Source of the DNA: Hepatocystis sp. ex Piliocolobus tephrosceles
Taxonomy: Eukaryota; Apicomplexa; Aconoidasida; Haemosporida; Plasmodiidae
Assembly (NCBI GenBank): GCA_902459845.2
Contig: CABPSV020000123.1
Span: forward strand, 1 to 27,903
Length of the DNA stretch: 27,903 nt
Reading direction: 5' to 3'
Below are positions 1 to 10,422 of this stretch, piece by piece. Position 1 is the first letter of the stretch, and the number at the start of each line of letters is the position of its first letter. Under the pieces are notes generated by a model that had not been told where the DNA came from, did not search any database, and saw nothing but the letters and a program-made list of their open reading frames with translations. The position numbers and the translations under genes were made by a program.

Positions 1-2708
1 TTTATATTTTTGTCATTATATTTCACGTAATCGGAACTTTTACTTTTTATATTAGTATCCATATTTTTCTTATCAAAAGCGTTGATTAAATTTTGTATTG
101 GAACTATAGGAACTTTTCCTGTATATTTGTTATTTTCATAGATATTTAAGCTTTTATTTAGATTGTTACAGGAGCTATTACTATTTGGGCTCATTAATGT
201 TTTAAAACAATTATTTACATTATGTTGTATTTCATTTGGAGCAAAAAATGAACAATTATCTTTATTGTTATTATTAACTGCTATTATTTTATCTAATGGT
301 TGCATACTGCTGGATAATGTATCATTATTTGTTACTTCTTTGTTAAAATGTAATCCTCTTAATGAATCGAAATCATAGATAATAGGTTTTGCTATAGTAG
401 ATGCCTGTGTTGACAAATCTTGTCCATTTGTTTGGGTACCAACTATGGAAGTTTTCGCACTCGTTACAGGTGTTTGCGTGTTCATTACTGGTGATTGCGT
501 GTTCATTACAGGTGTTCCCATATCTATAACAGGTGTTCCCATATTTATTACAGGTGTTCCTATATCTATTACAGACATTGGGGATTGTTGTACAATAGTT
601 TGCGCATTAAGCCTATAAATAGGTATATCAATTGTGGATCGTTCACTAGATATATTATAAGTGTTCGGTTGTGATTGCTGTATTTGATTTTGCATTGTCT
701 GTGTATTATTAGCACGTAAACTACTTATTATAGGTAATGTATTATTGGCACCTTTGGGAACTTTTGTATATATTGGCGATGAATATAATTTATTATCATA
801 TTCAACAGCTGCTTTATACATGTTGGTTGGAGTATTTAAATTTTCAACGTTATTGATATCGTTTGTCATTTTAATATCTTTCTTATTTGAGTTATATGTT
901 TCATACAAAACATTTGATTGGTTTTTTGAAAGTGTCTGAATATTAGATTCTGCTGTAAAAAAGTTATAATTTTCTTTTGTATACTTATTTGGTTCTAAAA
1001 TATCTGAAAATGTAACATTTTGATCGTTGTGTAAATGTTCATTATTTTTAGACTTTACTTTAGAATTGTTTTTAAAGTTACATAAATTATTTCTTATAAC
1101 ATCATATAAGCTATCCTGGTTTGAACCTTCATTTTTGATGGCGCTGTACAAATGGTCAGTTGATATTTTTAGCTTATTCTTTGAATTATTATTTGAGGTT
1201 TTTTTTTTTTCTAATTGTTTATTTTTATTATAACTTTTGTTATATTTTCCATTACCTATTCTTTGCACACTTTTTTTAGTATCCATTTCAGGAAGTGCAG
1301 TTTGCATATATTTTTTTTCCAATCGAGTATATGTTTTTGATTTATTTTTTTCTAAGGAATTATCTAATTTATTTTTTTTATTATTATATGCAACTGTGTT
1401 TTTATCATCTCCTTTATAACGATGTAATACCGAATTTACTTTTGTTAAGCAGTTTAAAACATTGTTTGAATTCGTTATTTTCTTTTTATTACAAATACCA
1501 CGTTTTTCCTTTTTCTTTGTTACTAAGCTTTTACATGAGCTATCACGATGTGATTTATTATTAAAATAATTGCAACTAGTGTCTGTACAATTGAATCTTC
1601 TTGACACATTATCTTCACGTTCATTATTTGAGTTGTATTCACTTATAGATGGTGTATTTAAAACTTTAAGTTCTAAGTTGGGATGTAATGTATTTATATA
1701 TAAAGAATTGTTTGGTTGTATATATATATCACTATTTTCTATTTTTGCATTATTAAAATTTAGATCGTCCATTTGAAGCTGATTGTTTAGTTTTTTATGT
1801 TCTATATTATCATCACCATTATAATATTTAACATCATTTTGATTTTTAAATGTAGAATCAGAATTATTTTTATCACCTTTCGTGCATTTGTAATTATCAG
1901 AACTATCATATGTATCATCTAAATTATTTTTACCTTTTTCTGAATCACTACTATAATTTAAATTGGTACATGTGTCATTATCGCTTCTTTTATTGCTGTT
2001 TTCATCATTTCCGTTGTTATTTTTTAAACTTTTTGGTGATTTTGAGTTTTCTTTGATATTTCCAAAAGTAGGAGCACTAAAAATTTTAAAATTTTGATCC
2101 TTTTTTTTTTTATTTGTCAATACAGTAGTAGTATTAGTACTATAGGTTTTCTTATTTTCTGTTTTGTTTTTATTTTGTTTTATATATTTTGCTTTTTGTA
2201 TATTGTTGTTTGGTTTCGTGTACAAAGGATGTTTTGACTTAACAATAGAACAAATAGTTGGAAGCTCATAATGTTTTTGATAATCACGTCCCCATGCTAA
2301 TGGATTTGATGAGTGAAGTGTTTTATATGGCATTGATGTAACTGCATATTGTGAATTTGCATTTTGGGGTGTGTATTCTGGAGTAATATTCACTCCTGGT
2401 ATATGCAAAAGACGCTCGTTCTTTTCAATTTTTTTATTTCTGTATGTTAGTGGATTCATACTTAATGGATCGAATTTTTCATTTGCATTTTTTTTAGAAA
2501 CTTTTTTTTTTAATTTATGTTTTTTCTTTTTTATATTATTTGCAAAATTTGTATAATAAGCGTCATTAGCCTCCGAATATACCTTTATAATATTTTTTAT
2601 TTCTTTCTTTGATATAGGGTTTAATTCACTATTGTGTTTTACAGGAGTCCCTCTATTTATAGGTATTCTTTTTAGAGGAGTTAATGATCTCGCTTGTTCA
2701 ATTTTCAT
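1..2708 (-). CDS. Large low-complexity Plasmodium protein, N-terminal part (runs off left edge)
   Basis: Function not recognised. The reading frame is open from the ATG at 2706-2708 (read leftwards) to the window edge, giving 902 codons with no stop and no intron needed. The first ~170 residues are the least repetitive part (start MKIEQARSLTPLKRIPINRG; later NPLAWGRDYQKHYELP) and are the likeliest conserved region. The rest is rich in Asn, Lys and Ser with runs of basic residues. Around residues 707-745 (about 475-590) lies a degenerate proline/threonine repeat of the form G-T-P-V-I-(D/N)-M, passing into N-T-Q-(S/T)-P-V-M. I see no signal peptide or membrane segment. Upstream of the ATG the sequence is AT-only low complexity with a 52-T run, which supports this start. 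The C-terminus lies outside the window. The open frame makes it a confident gene; its role is unknown. Confidence 0.85.
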   Translation of the reverse strand, partial: MKIEQARSLTPLKRIPINRGTPVKHNSELNPISKKEIKNIIKVYSEANDAYYTNFANNIKKKKHKLKKKVSKKNANEKFDPLSMNPLTYRNKKIEKNERLLHIPGVNITPEYTPQNANSQYAVTSMPYKTLHSSNPLAWGRDYQKHYELPTICSIVKSKHPLYTKPNNNIQKAKYIKQNKNKTENKKTYSTNTTTVLTNKKKKDQNFKIFSAPTFGNIKENSKSPKSLKNNNGNDENSNKRSDNDTCTNLNYSSDSEKGKNNLDDTYDSSDNYKCTKGDKNNSDSTFKNQNDVKYYNGDDNIEHKKLNNQLQMDDLNFNNAKIENSDIYIQPNNSLYINTLHPNLELKVLNTPSISEYNSNNEREDNVSRRFNCTDTSCNYFNNKSHRDSSCKSLVTKKKEKRGICNKKKITNSNNVLNCLTKVNSVLHRYKGDDKNTVAYNNKKNKLDNSLEKNKSKTYTRLEKKYMQTALPEMDTKKSVQRIGNGKYNKSYNKNKQLEKKKTSNNNSKNKLKISTDHLYSAIKNEGSNQDSLYDVIRNNLCNFKNNSKVKSKNNEHLHNDQNVTFSDILEPNKYTKENYNFFTAESNIQTLSKNQSNVLYETYNSNKKDIKMTNDINNVENLNTPTNMYKAAVEYDNKLYSSPIYTKVPKGANNTLPIISSLRANNTQTMQNQIQQSQPNTYNISSERSTIDIPIYRLNAQTIVQQSPMSVIDIGTPVINMGTPVIDMGTPVMNTQSPVMNTQTPVTSAKTSIVGTQTNGQDLSTQASTIAKPIIYDFDSLRGLHFNKEVTNNDTLSSSMQPLDKIIAVNNNNKDNCSFFAPNEIQHNVNNCFKTLMSPNSNSSCNNLNKSLNIYENNKYTGKVPIVPIQNLINAFDKKNMDTNIKSKSSDYVKYNDKNI

Positions 2709-2794
2709 TTTTAAAATTTAACAATCCTCTAATAAGAATAATATAAAAAAAAAAAAAAAAAGGGGTTAACACAATCAGTGTGTTTATGTGTGTG

Positions 2795-2795
<1 letters not shown>

Positions 2796-2847
<52 letters not shown>
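2796..2847. repeat. 52-nt poly(T) run
   Basis: Counted directly: an unbroken run of T. It sits ~90 bp upstream of the minus-strand start codon at 2708. Poly(dA:dT) tracts of this kind typically disfavour nucleosomes, so a promoter role is possible but not shown. Confidence 0.9.
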
Positions 2848-2849
<2 letters not shown>

Positions 2850-3021
2850 TAATTTATATATATATATATTATAATTTACAACTTAATATTTATTATTATA
2901 AATTTTCTTATTACGCAAGATTTTTTTAAAATATTTTATAATATATAAGTCATACACGAAAATGATATATAGTGCATAAATATCATACAAAAACAAAAGT
3001 AAATAATTACAAAAATAAAAA

Positions 3022-3035
3022 AAGCTAGCTAGCTT
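3022..3035. promoter_or_regulatory. TAGCTA-containing palindrome (possible ApiAP2 site)
   Basis: A perfect 14-bp palindrome made of overlapping AGCT/TAGC steps and containing TAGCTA. TAGCTA is the published target of the ookinete factor AP2-O in rodent malaria. Two more TAGCTA copies lie at 3356-3361 and 3648-3653, the last overlapping a predicted splice acceptor. A match this short is weak evidence of binding. Confidence 0.3.
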
Positions 3036-3502
3036 AAAAATAAAATAATAAATAAAATTATATTTTTTACAACAAAATAAATCAAATTGTTATTATTTTT
3101 TAATTAATAATTAGACAATTGTACATTTAAATTTTTTAAAAACTAGCGTTTTTTTTTTTTTTTTTTTTTAAATAGTTATGTATAAGGATTAAATTTTTAC
3201 TATTTTTGCAAATGTTTATTTATTTATTATTATTTTTTTTTTTTTTTTTTTACTTTTGTATGAATGAAGAATGTGGCTATACACATTAACTGTTCATAAT
3301 ATTTTTATTTATATATAAATGTTTTTGTTTAATGTGTGTAATAAATAATGAATTTTAGCTATTTTGTATAGATAAATTATATGAACTGTTCATATTATTT
3401 TATTAATTTTATATTCTACTATACTGAACTATATTATACATATTTTATTAAAAATGATTTATATTGTTTAAATAGAAAAATTAAATAAAAAAAAAAAAAA
3501 AC

Positions 3503-3693
3503 ATGTTATCACTAAATAATGAAGAAACTGCAATTGTATCAAGATATTGTGAATTAAAAATTATGTATGTACATTGACCTAGTTATTTTTGTGCGTATAT
3601 AAACAGCTATAACAATATAACAATGTTACGCTTTTATTTCCCCATTGTAGCTATGTGTCTAAATGTCTATATAAATTTATGTTTTATACGTAA
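3503..3693 (+). CDS. Possible tiny two-exon gene (34-41 aa)
   Basis: Not recognised. An ATG at 3503 follows an A-run and opens MLSLNNEETAIVSRYCELKI, which is less biased than the surrounding junk. A strong donor (GTATGT at 3565) ends exon 1 in phase 2. A pyrimidine-rich acceptor ending at 3650 (TTTCCCCATTGTAG) restores the frame into IYVSKCLYKFMFYT and a TAA at 3691-3693. This gives 34 residues with a hydrophobic, Cys-containing C-terminal half. An alternative third exon is possible: donor GTAAAA at 3690 to the acceptor ending at 3848, reading AKLPSNV and a stop at 3873. The support is the intron signals, the in-phase join and local composition. Chance is a real possibility at this length. 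Confidence 0.3.
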
Positions 3694-4408
3694 AATATTT
3701 AGTATACAAAATTTTAATACGAACTAAGATATAAAGATTTTAAGAGCTCATTTATATTTAGAAATTAAAAAATAAATAAGTAAAACAAATATGAATAGTT
3801 TTAATAACAATTACGGCCTTTGTATTTTTTGAAAAAATTCTTTAACAGTGCAAAGTTACCATCAAATGTATAATGTTAAAATAATTACAATATACATTAT
3901 AGATAAACAATTTCAATTTTTTTTATCAAAAAATACTAGTATTAATTGTTTAAAAGTTGAAAATTTTATAAAAATGTTACATATTTAAAAGGTACACTAA
4001 AACATAAAATAAATAATAAACAAATAAATAAACAACAAAATAAACAAATAAATAAACAACAAAATAAACAAATAAATAAATAAAAAATTGTAAGTATATA
4101 GATATAAGCACTTAAAGTAAAAAATTACAAAAAAAAATAGGATATAAATATTTAGGTGTATATTTTAAATAATAGCTTTCTAAAAAAATTCCAAAATTGT
4201 TACATATTTAATTAGGCTTAATTTTTTTTTTTTTTTTTTTTTTTTTTTTGGGTATAGTATATATACGTATATGTACATATAGGTTTTTTTTTTTAAAACA
4301 AAATTATTCTCATATAACAACAAAATAGTGTGTGTATAAACTTTTTATTATTATTTTGAATGAGAAAATAATTATAAGTGACTTTGTTCTATGTGTAACA
4401 CAAAAACT

Positions 4409-4445
<37 letters not shown>

Positions 4446-4722
4446 TTATTCATTAATTTTTTTTTTTATGTGCAAGCTTGGTATTTTTGTTTAATGTATG
4501 TTTTCTTAATTTCCTTTTAATCATTTTTTTTTTTTGTTCTAAAACCTTTTTTTAAATATTTTTTTTATTTATTTGTAAACTGAAATAAAAAAAACAGATT
4601 TAAGATTTATATAATCAAATGATTAAGTATAAAAATAAATAGAAAAATCTCTTTTTTTTTGTTTTGTTTTAAGTTTTGCATCCTTTTTAAAGTTAATAAA
4701 TAAATAAAAAGAAACAGGGAAA
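3694..4722. other. Intergenic region upstream of TMEM43-like gene
   Basis: Apart from the 24-bp minisatellite, I see only AT-rich low complexity with T runs at ~4219-4249 and ~4411-4439. Short open frames here are poly-Phe or Lys/Asn artefacts of homopolymers. It presumably includes the promoter and 5' leader of the gene starting at 4723. Confidence 0.6.
4018..4085. repeat. 24-bp minisatellite, just under three copies
   Basis: Tandem units begin at 4018, 4042 and 4066. Each is built from AAAC/AAAT tetramers with a CAAC interruption. The first two copies are identical and the third decays into AAAT repeats. It lies in the intergenic DNA before the TMEM43-like gene. Confidence 0.8.
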
Positions 4723-7186
4723 ATGATTAACCATGAAGAATATTGTATACCTAAAAGAATTTTGTCTATGCTTGCAACTGCACTTATTGTAGCACTATTT
4801 TTGTTCACTACTTTAAATGAGTATAAATATATTACATATTCCAAAGAATTAAGGCCTATAATAAAAAATGCTATACCAGTAGGAACACATTAATTATATT
4901 TAAGACACTTGCAAAACAAAAAAAAGAAAAAAAAAAAAATTCAATGATATACATTTCAAATTAAAACCTTTTTTTATTATATGTTAGGTATCATGTATCC
5001 CCCTTGAAGAAAACAATAAGAAAATCGTGCATATAGTAAATAAAAAAATAAAAAATAAAATAAAATGCGTTTAAAATTTAAAATAATACTGAACAGTAGT
5101 GAAAATAATATAATATTTATAAATTTATATCTATATAGATATATATACATGTGTAATTTTTTTTTTTATTTTTTTATATATTAAACAATTAACTATAGAA
5201 TTGTCCATTACAAGATCAAGAAATGTTTTATGCACCACCAGAATTCAGTAACAACATTTATTCGTTTAAAGGTGTTTTTTTTGAAATTAAAGTGGAGATG
5301 TACCAATGGGTAAAATATTATGGATGTTTAGGTTTATTTGCTAAAGGAAAATTTATGGATCATGTAGTACCAAACCCTTATAATTTTTTTTTTTTTCATA
5401 AAAGTAGAAAAAACCCAACTTACATACCATATGTTCAGGGAATTGGAAGAAAGGTTAAAAAAACAAAAAAATATAGCTATAAAAATAACAAAATAAAATA
5501 ATATTATTTTGTGTATAGTATGTGCATTTTTATAAGCACAATTGATGTGTGCATTAAAATTTTAAATTTGCTTATAGATCGAAGCTTTCGCATATATCAA
5601 CAGTTGGTTAATTTAAATATATATGTATATGTTTAAGCACGTGCATACATATATCCATTTTTTTTTTTTTTTTTTTTTTTACAACATTTCTACATTATTT
5701 TTAAGTTTTCTTACATTTTATATACCTATTTTTAATCCCATTTTTAATCCTATTTTTTTTTTTTTTAGTATGCGAATTATGCTAAAGCGGGCAGTTATAG
5801 ACTTCCAAAAAATGCTTTAATAAATTTTCAGCAAAAAAAAAAATTGGATTTAGTAGATGATGGATTATTTGTTGAATCTGAAATTAAGCCCCCTTTTATT
5901 ATTAATCATATTAATACTAATGTTTATGATAATTATTTGTATACAGGAGACCCCTTAAGTCCTCAAGTATGATAGTTATAAAATATTATGATTTTTTTGT
6001 TTTTTTTTTATTAAAAAAAAGCAAAAAATTAGAAAAAAAAAAATTTTAATTACTAAAATAATAAATTATAATATCATTTATATACTAAAAGACTATTAAA
6101 AACAATAAAATAAATAAATGTTGGTGTTGAATGAAGTTTATTGCTCTTATTAAATTAAAAATTTCAGTTTACTCAATTGTATTTTTTTTTTTTAAACATA
6201 AATAAGTTTCTATTAATACAGTTTTATAAATTTATATATTCATTTATTTATTTACATATTCATTTATTTATTTACACATTCATTTATTTTTGTAAACATT
6301 TATTTTTTTTCTTAATACCCATGCATAGATAGGTGACATTAGAGTATCGTTTTATGGTAATGCCTCAACCCACGCAACAGTTATTGGTGTTCAGAAATCA
6401 AAGTTATTAAATACGGTGTTTGAAATCGAAGGGGTTAATATTCAAAATAAAAATGTAATTTTGTTATCAGAAGACAATAAAATAATGATTAATCAGACTA
6501 AGAAATTTATTTATAAGAATTATGGAAATTTAAATTCTTTATGGTTTCTTCGAATTATTACATATTTATGTGTGGCAGCCCAAATATTTCATTTACTTGA
6601 AAATAATACTAAGGTAATATACATAAATTCACACACTTCAATAAACGTACACATATATATATATATATATATATATAGTTATATGGTTGTGCTAAAGTTA
6701 TGTATAGGTTTTGTCAAAAACCGCTTTAATAATATTTACACTAAAATATTTTTTTTTTTTTTTTTTTTTTTATCGCAGAATATAAAATGGAAAATTAGTG
6801 TGGATTTGATCACATCAGCCATATGTATGTCCTTATTTCCATGTATTTTCTGGTTTTTTTGTGATACTGCAATATTTTTATTTTTGTTAGTTTTTATTGT
6901 TTTTTTATTAATAGCATTGTTATTTATATATAACAGTGACCTGGATAATAGTTATACTGAGTTAAAAAATTATATGAAAAGAGCAAAGATAGAACCAACA
7001 AGTTACACATTTTTAAATGTAGCAGATGGTTGTACAGATATATATGATGAATTTAATAATAACACAAAAGGCGAGACACATTCAATATTAGATTCAGGTA
7101 GCGATGTTTCTATATACACTTCTATAAATAAGGATGATGGGAAAAAATTCGAGTCATCTCCTGCTGGAGTCTACTCATATTCTTAA
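4723..7186 (+). CDS. TMEM43/LUMA-like membrane protein (six exons)
   Basis: Predicted exons are 4723-4878, 4988-5035, 5199-5453, 5769-5966, 6329-6613 and 6779-7186, joining in phase 0 throughout to 449 aa. TMEM43 proteins are multi-pass membrane proteins of the ER/inner nuclear envelope; the biochemical role in parasites is unknown. Family landmarks appear in order: one N-terminal membrane segment (~13-31); a luminal domain with LEENNKKIVHI, then VEMYQW at 100-105 (a TMEM43 hallmark), then YAKAGSYRLPKNAL and GDPLSPQ-IGDIRVSF (~220-227); then three C-terminal membrane segments (~289-309, 320-341, 345-365). The 1+3 topology and length (~400 aa usual) match the family. A hydrophilic Asn/Ser/Asp tail of ~85 residues follows. 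Exon 2 is only 48 nt. The exon-3 donor (GTTAAA) is the weakest splice site. Intron 5 (6614-6778) is a multiple of three and has no stop, so it can be misread as coding. Confidence 0.82.
6235..6294. repeat. 20-bp tandem repeat, three copies, inside an intron
   Basis: Three copies of a unit containing ATTCATTTATTTATTTA start at 6235, 6255 and 6275, the last diverged. They lie in the fourth intron of the TMEM43-like gene (5967-6328), ~35 bp before the acceptor. Confidence 0.75.
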
Positions 7187-7903
7187 TTTTTTTTTCTTTT
7201 TTTTTGTTTACATATATATATATATAAGTATTTAAATATGGGTATGTTTATAATATATACATATATATGTATGTGTATAAACATATTTTACAGTTATTTA
7301 TTTGTTCTAAAAATATGTCATTTAAATAATTCGTAATAAAGCGTAATTTAGTAAACACTAAAAGTAAAAAAAAAAAGTAATACATAAAAAAAATTGTTTA
7401 TGAGAATGAAATATCAATGTCATTTTTATATATGTGTGTAAATTTTTTTTTTTTTTTTGGTACCTTCATTGCTTTTATGTATTTGTTTTTTGTTTGTTTG
7501 CGCCCTCATTGTTTTTGTGTTTTTAATTTCGTTTTTTATTTCTGTTATTTATATTTTTTTTTTTTTTTAACACCAATGTTTTTGTTTGTTTGTCTTTGTT
7601 CTTTTTTTCTTTCTGTCGTTCGTATATTTTTTTTTTTTTTTTTGTTTATTTTTTTTTAGTACCATAATTATTTTTGTTTGACTGTCTCTTTAATTTTTTT
7701 TTTTAGTGTTATGATTGTTAGAATTTGTTTGTTTACTTTTTTTTAATGCGTTGATTGTTCACTCGCTCATTCATTCGTTTATTTATTCGTTAATTCACTT
7801 GTTCGTTATTTCTCTTTTTCGATCGTTTTTTTTGTTTATCTTTTTTTTTTTATGCTTCTGTTATTTTAGTATTGGTTTTTAAATTGCAATATCATTTATT
7901 TTT

Positions 7904-7939
<36 letters not shown>

Positions 7940-8587
7940 AATTTTTTTTTTCTTACCATAATATAGTCCAAAAAAAATGTGTTAAACTTATTTTATAATT
8001 AAAAAAAAGAAATTTAAATAAATTTATTATTTAGCAATGTTTATTAATTTTTTAATTTATTTTTTTCTTTTTTATAAATATTAAAATTATATGTAAATAT
8101 ATTTTTACTAAAAAAAAAGAATATTTAATTACGTTTTATGTTGTTTTTTAGGCTTGTACAAACATAAATAAATATGTTTATATATATATACTATTAGGTA
8201 TATGGCTATGAGGATAAGTAAACATTTTTAATTGAAACTTCTCTCTTTCTTTTATTGTATAGTGTTTGAATTTTACAAATAAATTAATCATACATGCATA
8301 AATTTTTTTTTGTTATAATTTGTACTTATTTCACATGCATACATACATACATACTTATATGTATATATACATACATACATACTTATATGTATAATATATA
8401 CATACATACATACTTATATATAAATATATATATTTATATTTTGTTCTTTTTGCTCATATATATATATATATATATTTTTATTAAAAATAGTTTATTACCT
8501 ATAGTTAACCTCAAAATTATTGAGTCACAAAAAAAACAAAAAAAAAAAGTAATTATTTTTATTAGGTACTGTTCCAATATTTAAAAC
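7187..8587. other. 1.4-kb intergenic region before DGK
   Basis: No gene seen. 7417-7950 is strikingly pyrimidine-rich on the plus strand, with T runs and degenerate TTCNTT-type tetramers (7740-7815); its open frames encode only Phe/Leu/Cys low complexity. 8334-8417 carries three ~28-30 bp units of (CATA)n followed by CTTATATGTA. The region separates two same-strand genes and should contain the 3' end of one and the promoter of the next. Confidence 0.6.
8334..8417. repeat. Compound (CATA)n repeat upstream of DGK
   Basis: Three tandem units of ~28-30 bp, each a short CATA array followed by a TTATATGTATA-like spacer. They end ~170 bp before the DGK start codon. Confidence 0.7.
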
Positions 8588-10185
8588 ATGAAAAAGATTT
8601 TCTTATTTGTAAATCCAACTTCAGGAGGAAATAAAGCTTCAATATTTATTAGGGTAAGCAGAGATTTGAATATATATATATATATATATATATTCATATG
8701 TGTGTGTATGTCTATATGTATGTATATATCTCTATACACATCACTGAAAATGTATATTTATATTAAGTGTTTTTATACATATTTTAACAATCCCATGCTA
8801 TGCTCTTTCTATATTTTTTTTTCCTCACCCTACCATTCTCTTAAAAAAATATATATATAATAAAATAATTATATATATATATATATACATATTTACATTT
8901 AAAGCTTTGACAAATTTGCTCATTTTTATTAATTTTTCCTTTTTTATCTTTTAAGTTTGGTATAAATGAAATAATATTTCATAAGCCGTACAAATGCCAC
9001 TTTTATATTTATAGCATGTTAGAGGGGGAACATAAAAAAAAACCAGGGTTTATAAAATTAAGTTCTGTAATAAATGAACAAAGTAGTGAAAACATAAATG
9101 ATAATGCAAGTGATAATAGTGATAGTAGTCATAAAAAGAATACAACAATAAGTAGTGAAGAAAAGCAGAGTGAAGAACATAAAAACTTTTCTGTTTATAT
9201 ACTAGTTGCAGGAGGAGACGGAACATTAAATTGGGTTATACAAGAAGTAGACAATTATAACATTAATTATAATAAATTTGCTATTGGTTTAATTCCTTTT
9301 GGTACGGCAAATGACTTTTCAAAAACATTTGGTTGGAAACGAATTAATGGCGTATTGAATGAAACTGTTTTATTCCAAATTTTAAAAAGAATTGTCAATC
9401 AGGTTTTTAGGGCTCATATTAAACGACATGATTATTGGAATGTGGAATTTGTTTTAAGTAAAGAAGGGTATTTTAATAAAATAAATTCAAAAACTAAAAA
9501 AAAAGAGGTATTAAAAGAAAATGACGAAATTATTAAAAAAATACAAAAATGTATGTCTAATTATTTTAGTATTGGTATTGATTCAAGAATAGGAAGAGGG
9601 TTTGAAAAACGACGTAAAAAAAATGAATTCTGTAATAAATTTATTTATTTGTTAGAAGGTTGTAAAAAAGTTTCTTTCAAAAAAAATACTCCTATCAATG
9701 CATTATTAGATAAAATGGTCATGGATAATAATGATAATGATGTTATTTTTACTACTAACAAAACAGACAATAATTTTCCTTTACTAAAAAAATCCAAAAC
9801 TATTGTATGTATTAATATACCGTATTATGCATGTGGAAATGATATATGGGGTTATACACATAAATTAGGTTTAAAGTTACCCAAAACACTTGATTCAGAT
9901 AAAAAAAAAGATTACGAAAATTTAAAAAAATCAAAACAAGAAGTAGGTGATGGAATGTTGGAATTTGTTATTTTTCCAAAAGGTACTGACTTAGGGTTGG
10001 AGTATACGTTAAAAGGAAGAGCACGTAGGGTACATCAAGGTACTGGACCTTGGAAAATGTTTTTTAAAGAAAATGTAGATAGTGTTTATTTTCAAGTGGA
10101 TGGTGAATATTATTTTATGTCATTACCTGAGTATGTAGCTATAGAGCATAATAAAAAAATTAACGTGTTGCACAATATTTTATAA
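8588..10185 (+). CDS. DGK: Diacylglycerol kinase (two exons)
   Basis: Exons 8588-8653 and 8956-10185, joined in phase 0 (donor GTAAGC, acceptor TTTTAAG), give 431 aa. The enzyme class phosphorylates diacylglycerol to phosphatidic acid with ATP, a lipid-signalling step. Landmarks: NPTSGGNK at 9-16; the catalytic glycine loop GGDGT at 108-112; GTAND at 138-142, where most DGKs have G-T-G-N-D; then the accessory domain with NYFSIGID (224-231), CINIPYYACGNDIWG (307-321), VGDGMLEFVIF (352-362) and QVDGE (402-406). Exon 1 carries the first catalytic motif, so the intron is essential. Residues ~45-100 are an acidic, Ser/Asn-rich insert splitting the catalytic domain. There are no C1, EF-hand or PH domains and no membrane segment, so this is a minimal catalytic form. 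The family call is secure; the in vivo substrate is inferred. Confidence 0.93.
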
Positions 10186-10207
10186 AATGGAAAAATGAGA
10201 AAAATAG

Positions 10208-10422
10208 GGGAAAAAATGTGATGGAAAAAATGTGATGGAAAAAATGTGATGGAAAAAATATGATGGAAAAAATATGATGGAAAAAATGTGATGGAAAAAA
10301 TGTGATGGAAAAAAAAGGATGAAAAAAAAAAGAAGAAAAAAATGTGATGAAAAAAAAAGGATAAAAAAAATGTGATGAAAAAAAAAAAGGATAAAAAAAA
10401 TGTGATGGAAAAAATGTAATAA
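10208..10422. repeat. 14-bp tandem repeat just after the DGK stop
   Basis: About a dozen copies of a unit like GTGATGGAAAAAAT start ~20 bp after the DGK stop codon. The first seven are regular (some with ATATGATGG); later ones contain longer A-runs and GGAT variants. The plus strand is almost entirely purine with scattered T. The long minus-strand open frame through it is a by-product of the repeat. Confidence 0.85.

Larger units (their letters stand above)
2709..3502. other. Divergent intergenic region, left part
   Basis: There is no coding evidence. It holds an uninterrupted 52-T run at 2796-2847, further T runs near 3149-3170 and 3233-3251, and a perfect 14-bp palindrome (AAGCTAGCTAGCTT) at 3022-3035. 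It lies between the minus-strand gene ending at 2708 and the next plus-strand material, so it probably contains the minus gene's promoter. Confidence 0.7.

Noticed and set aside
7417..7659. 80-codon open frame rich in Phe/Leu/Cys
   Set aside because: It arises from T runs and pyrimidine-rich intergenic DNA; no balanced segment, splice context or family motif.
8294..8584. Plus-strand frame rich in Ile/Tyr/Thr/His before DGK
   Set aside because: Comes from (CATA)n and (TA)n repeats.
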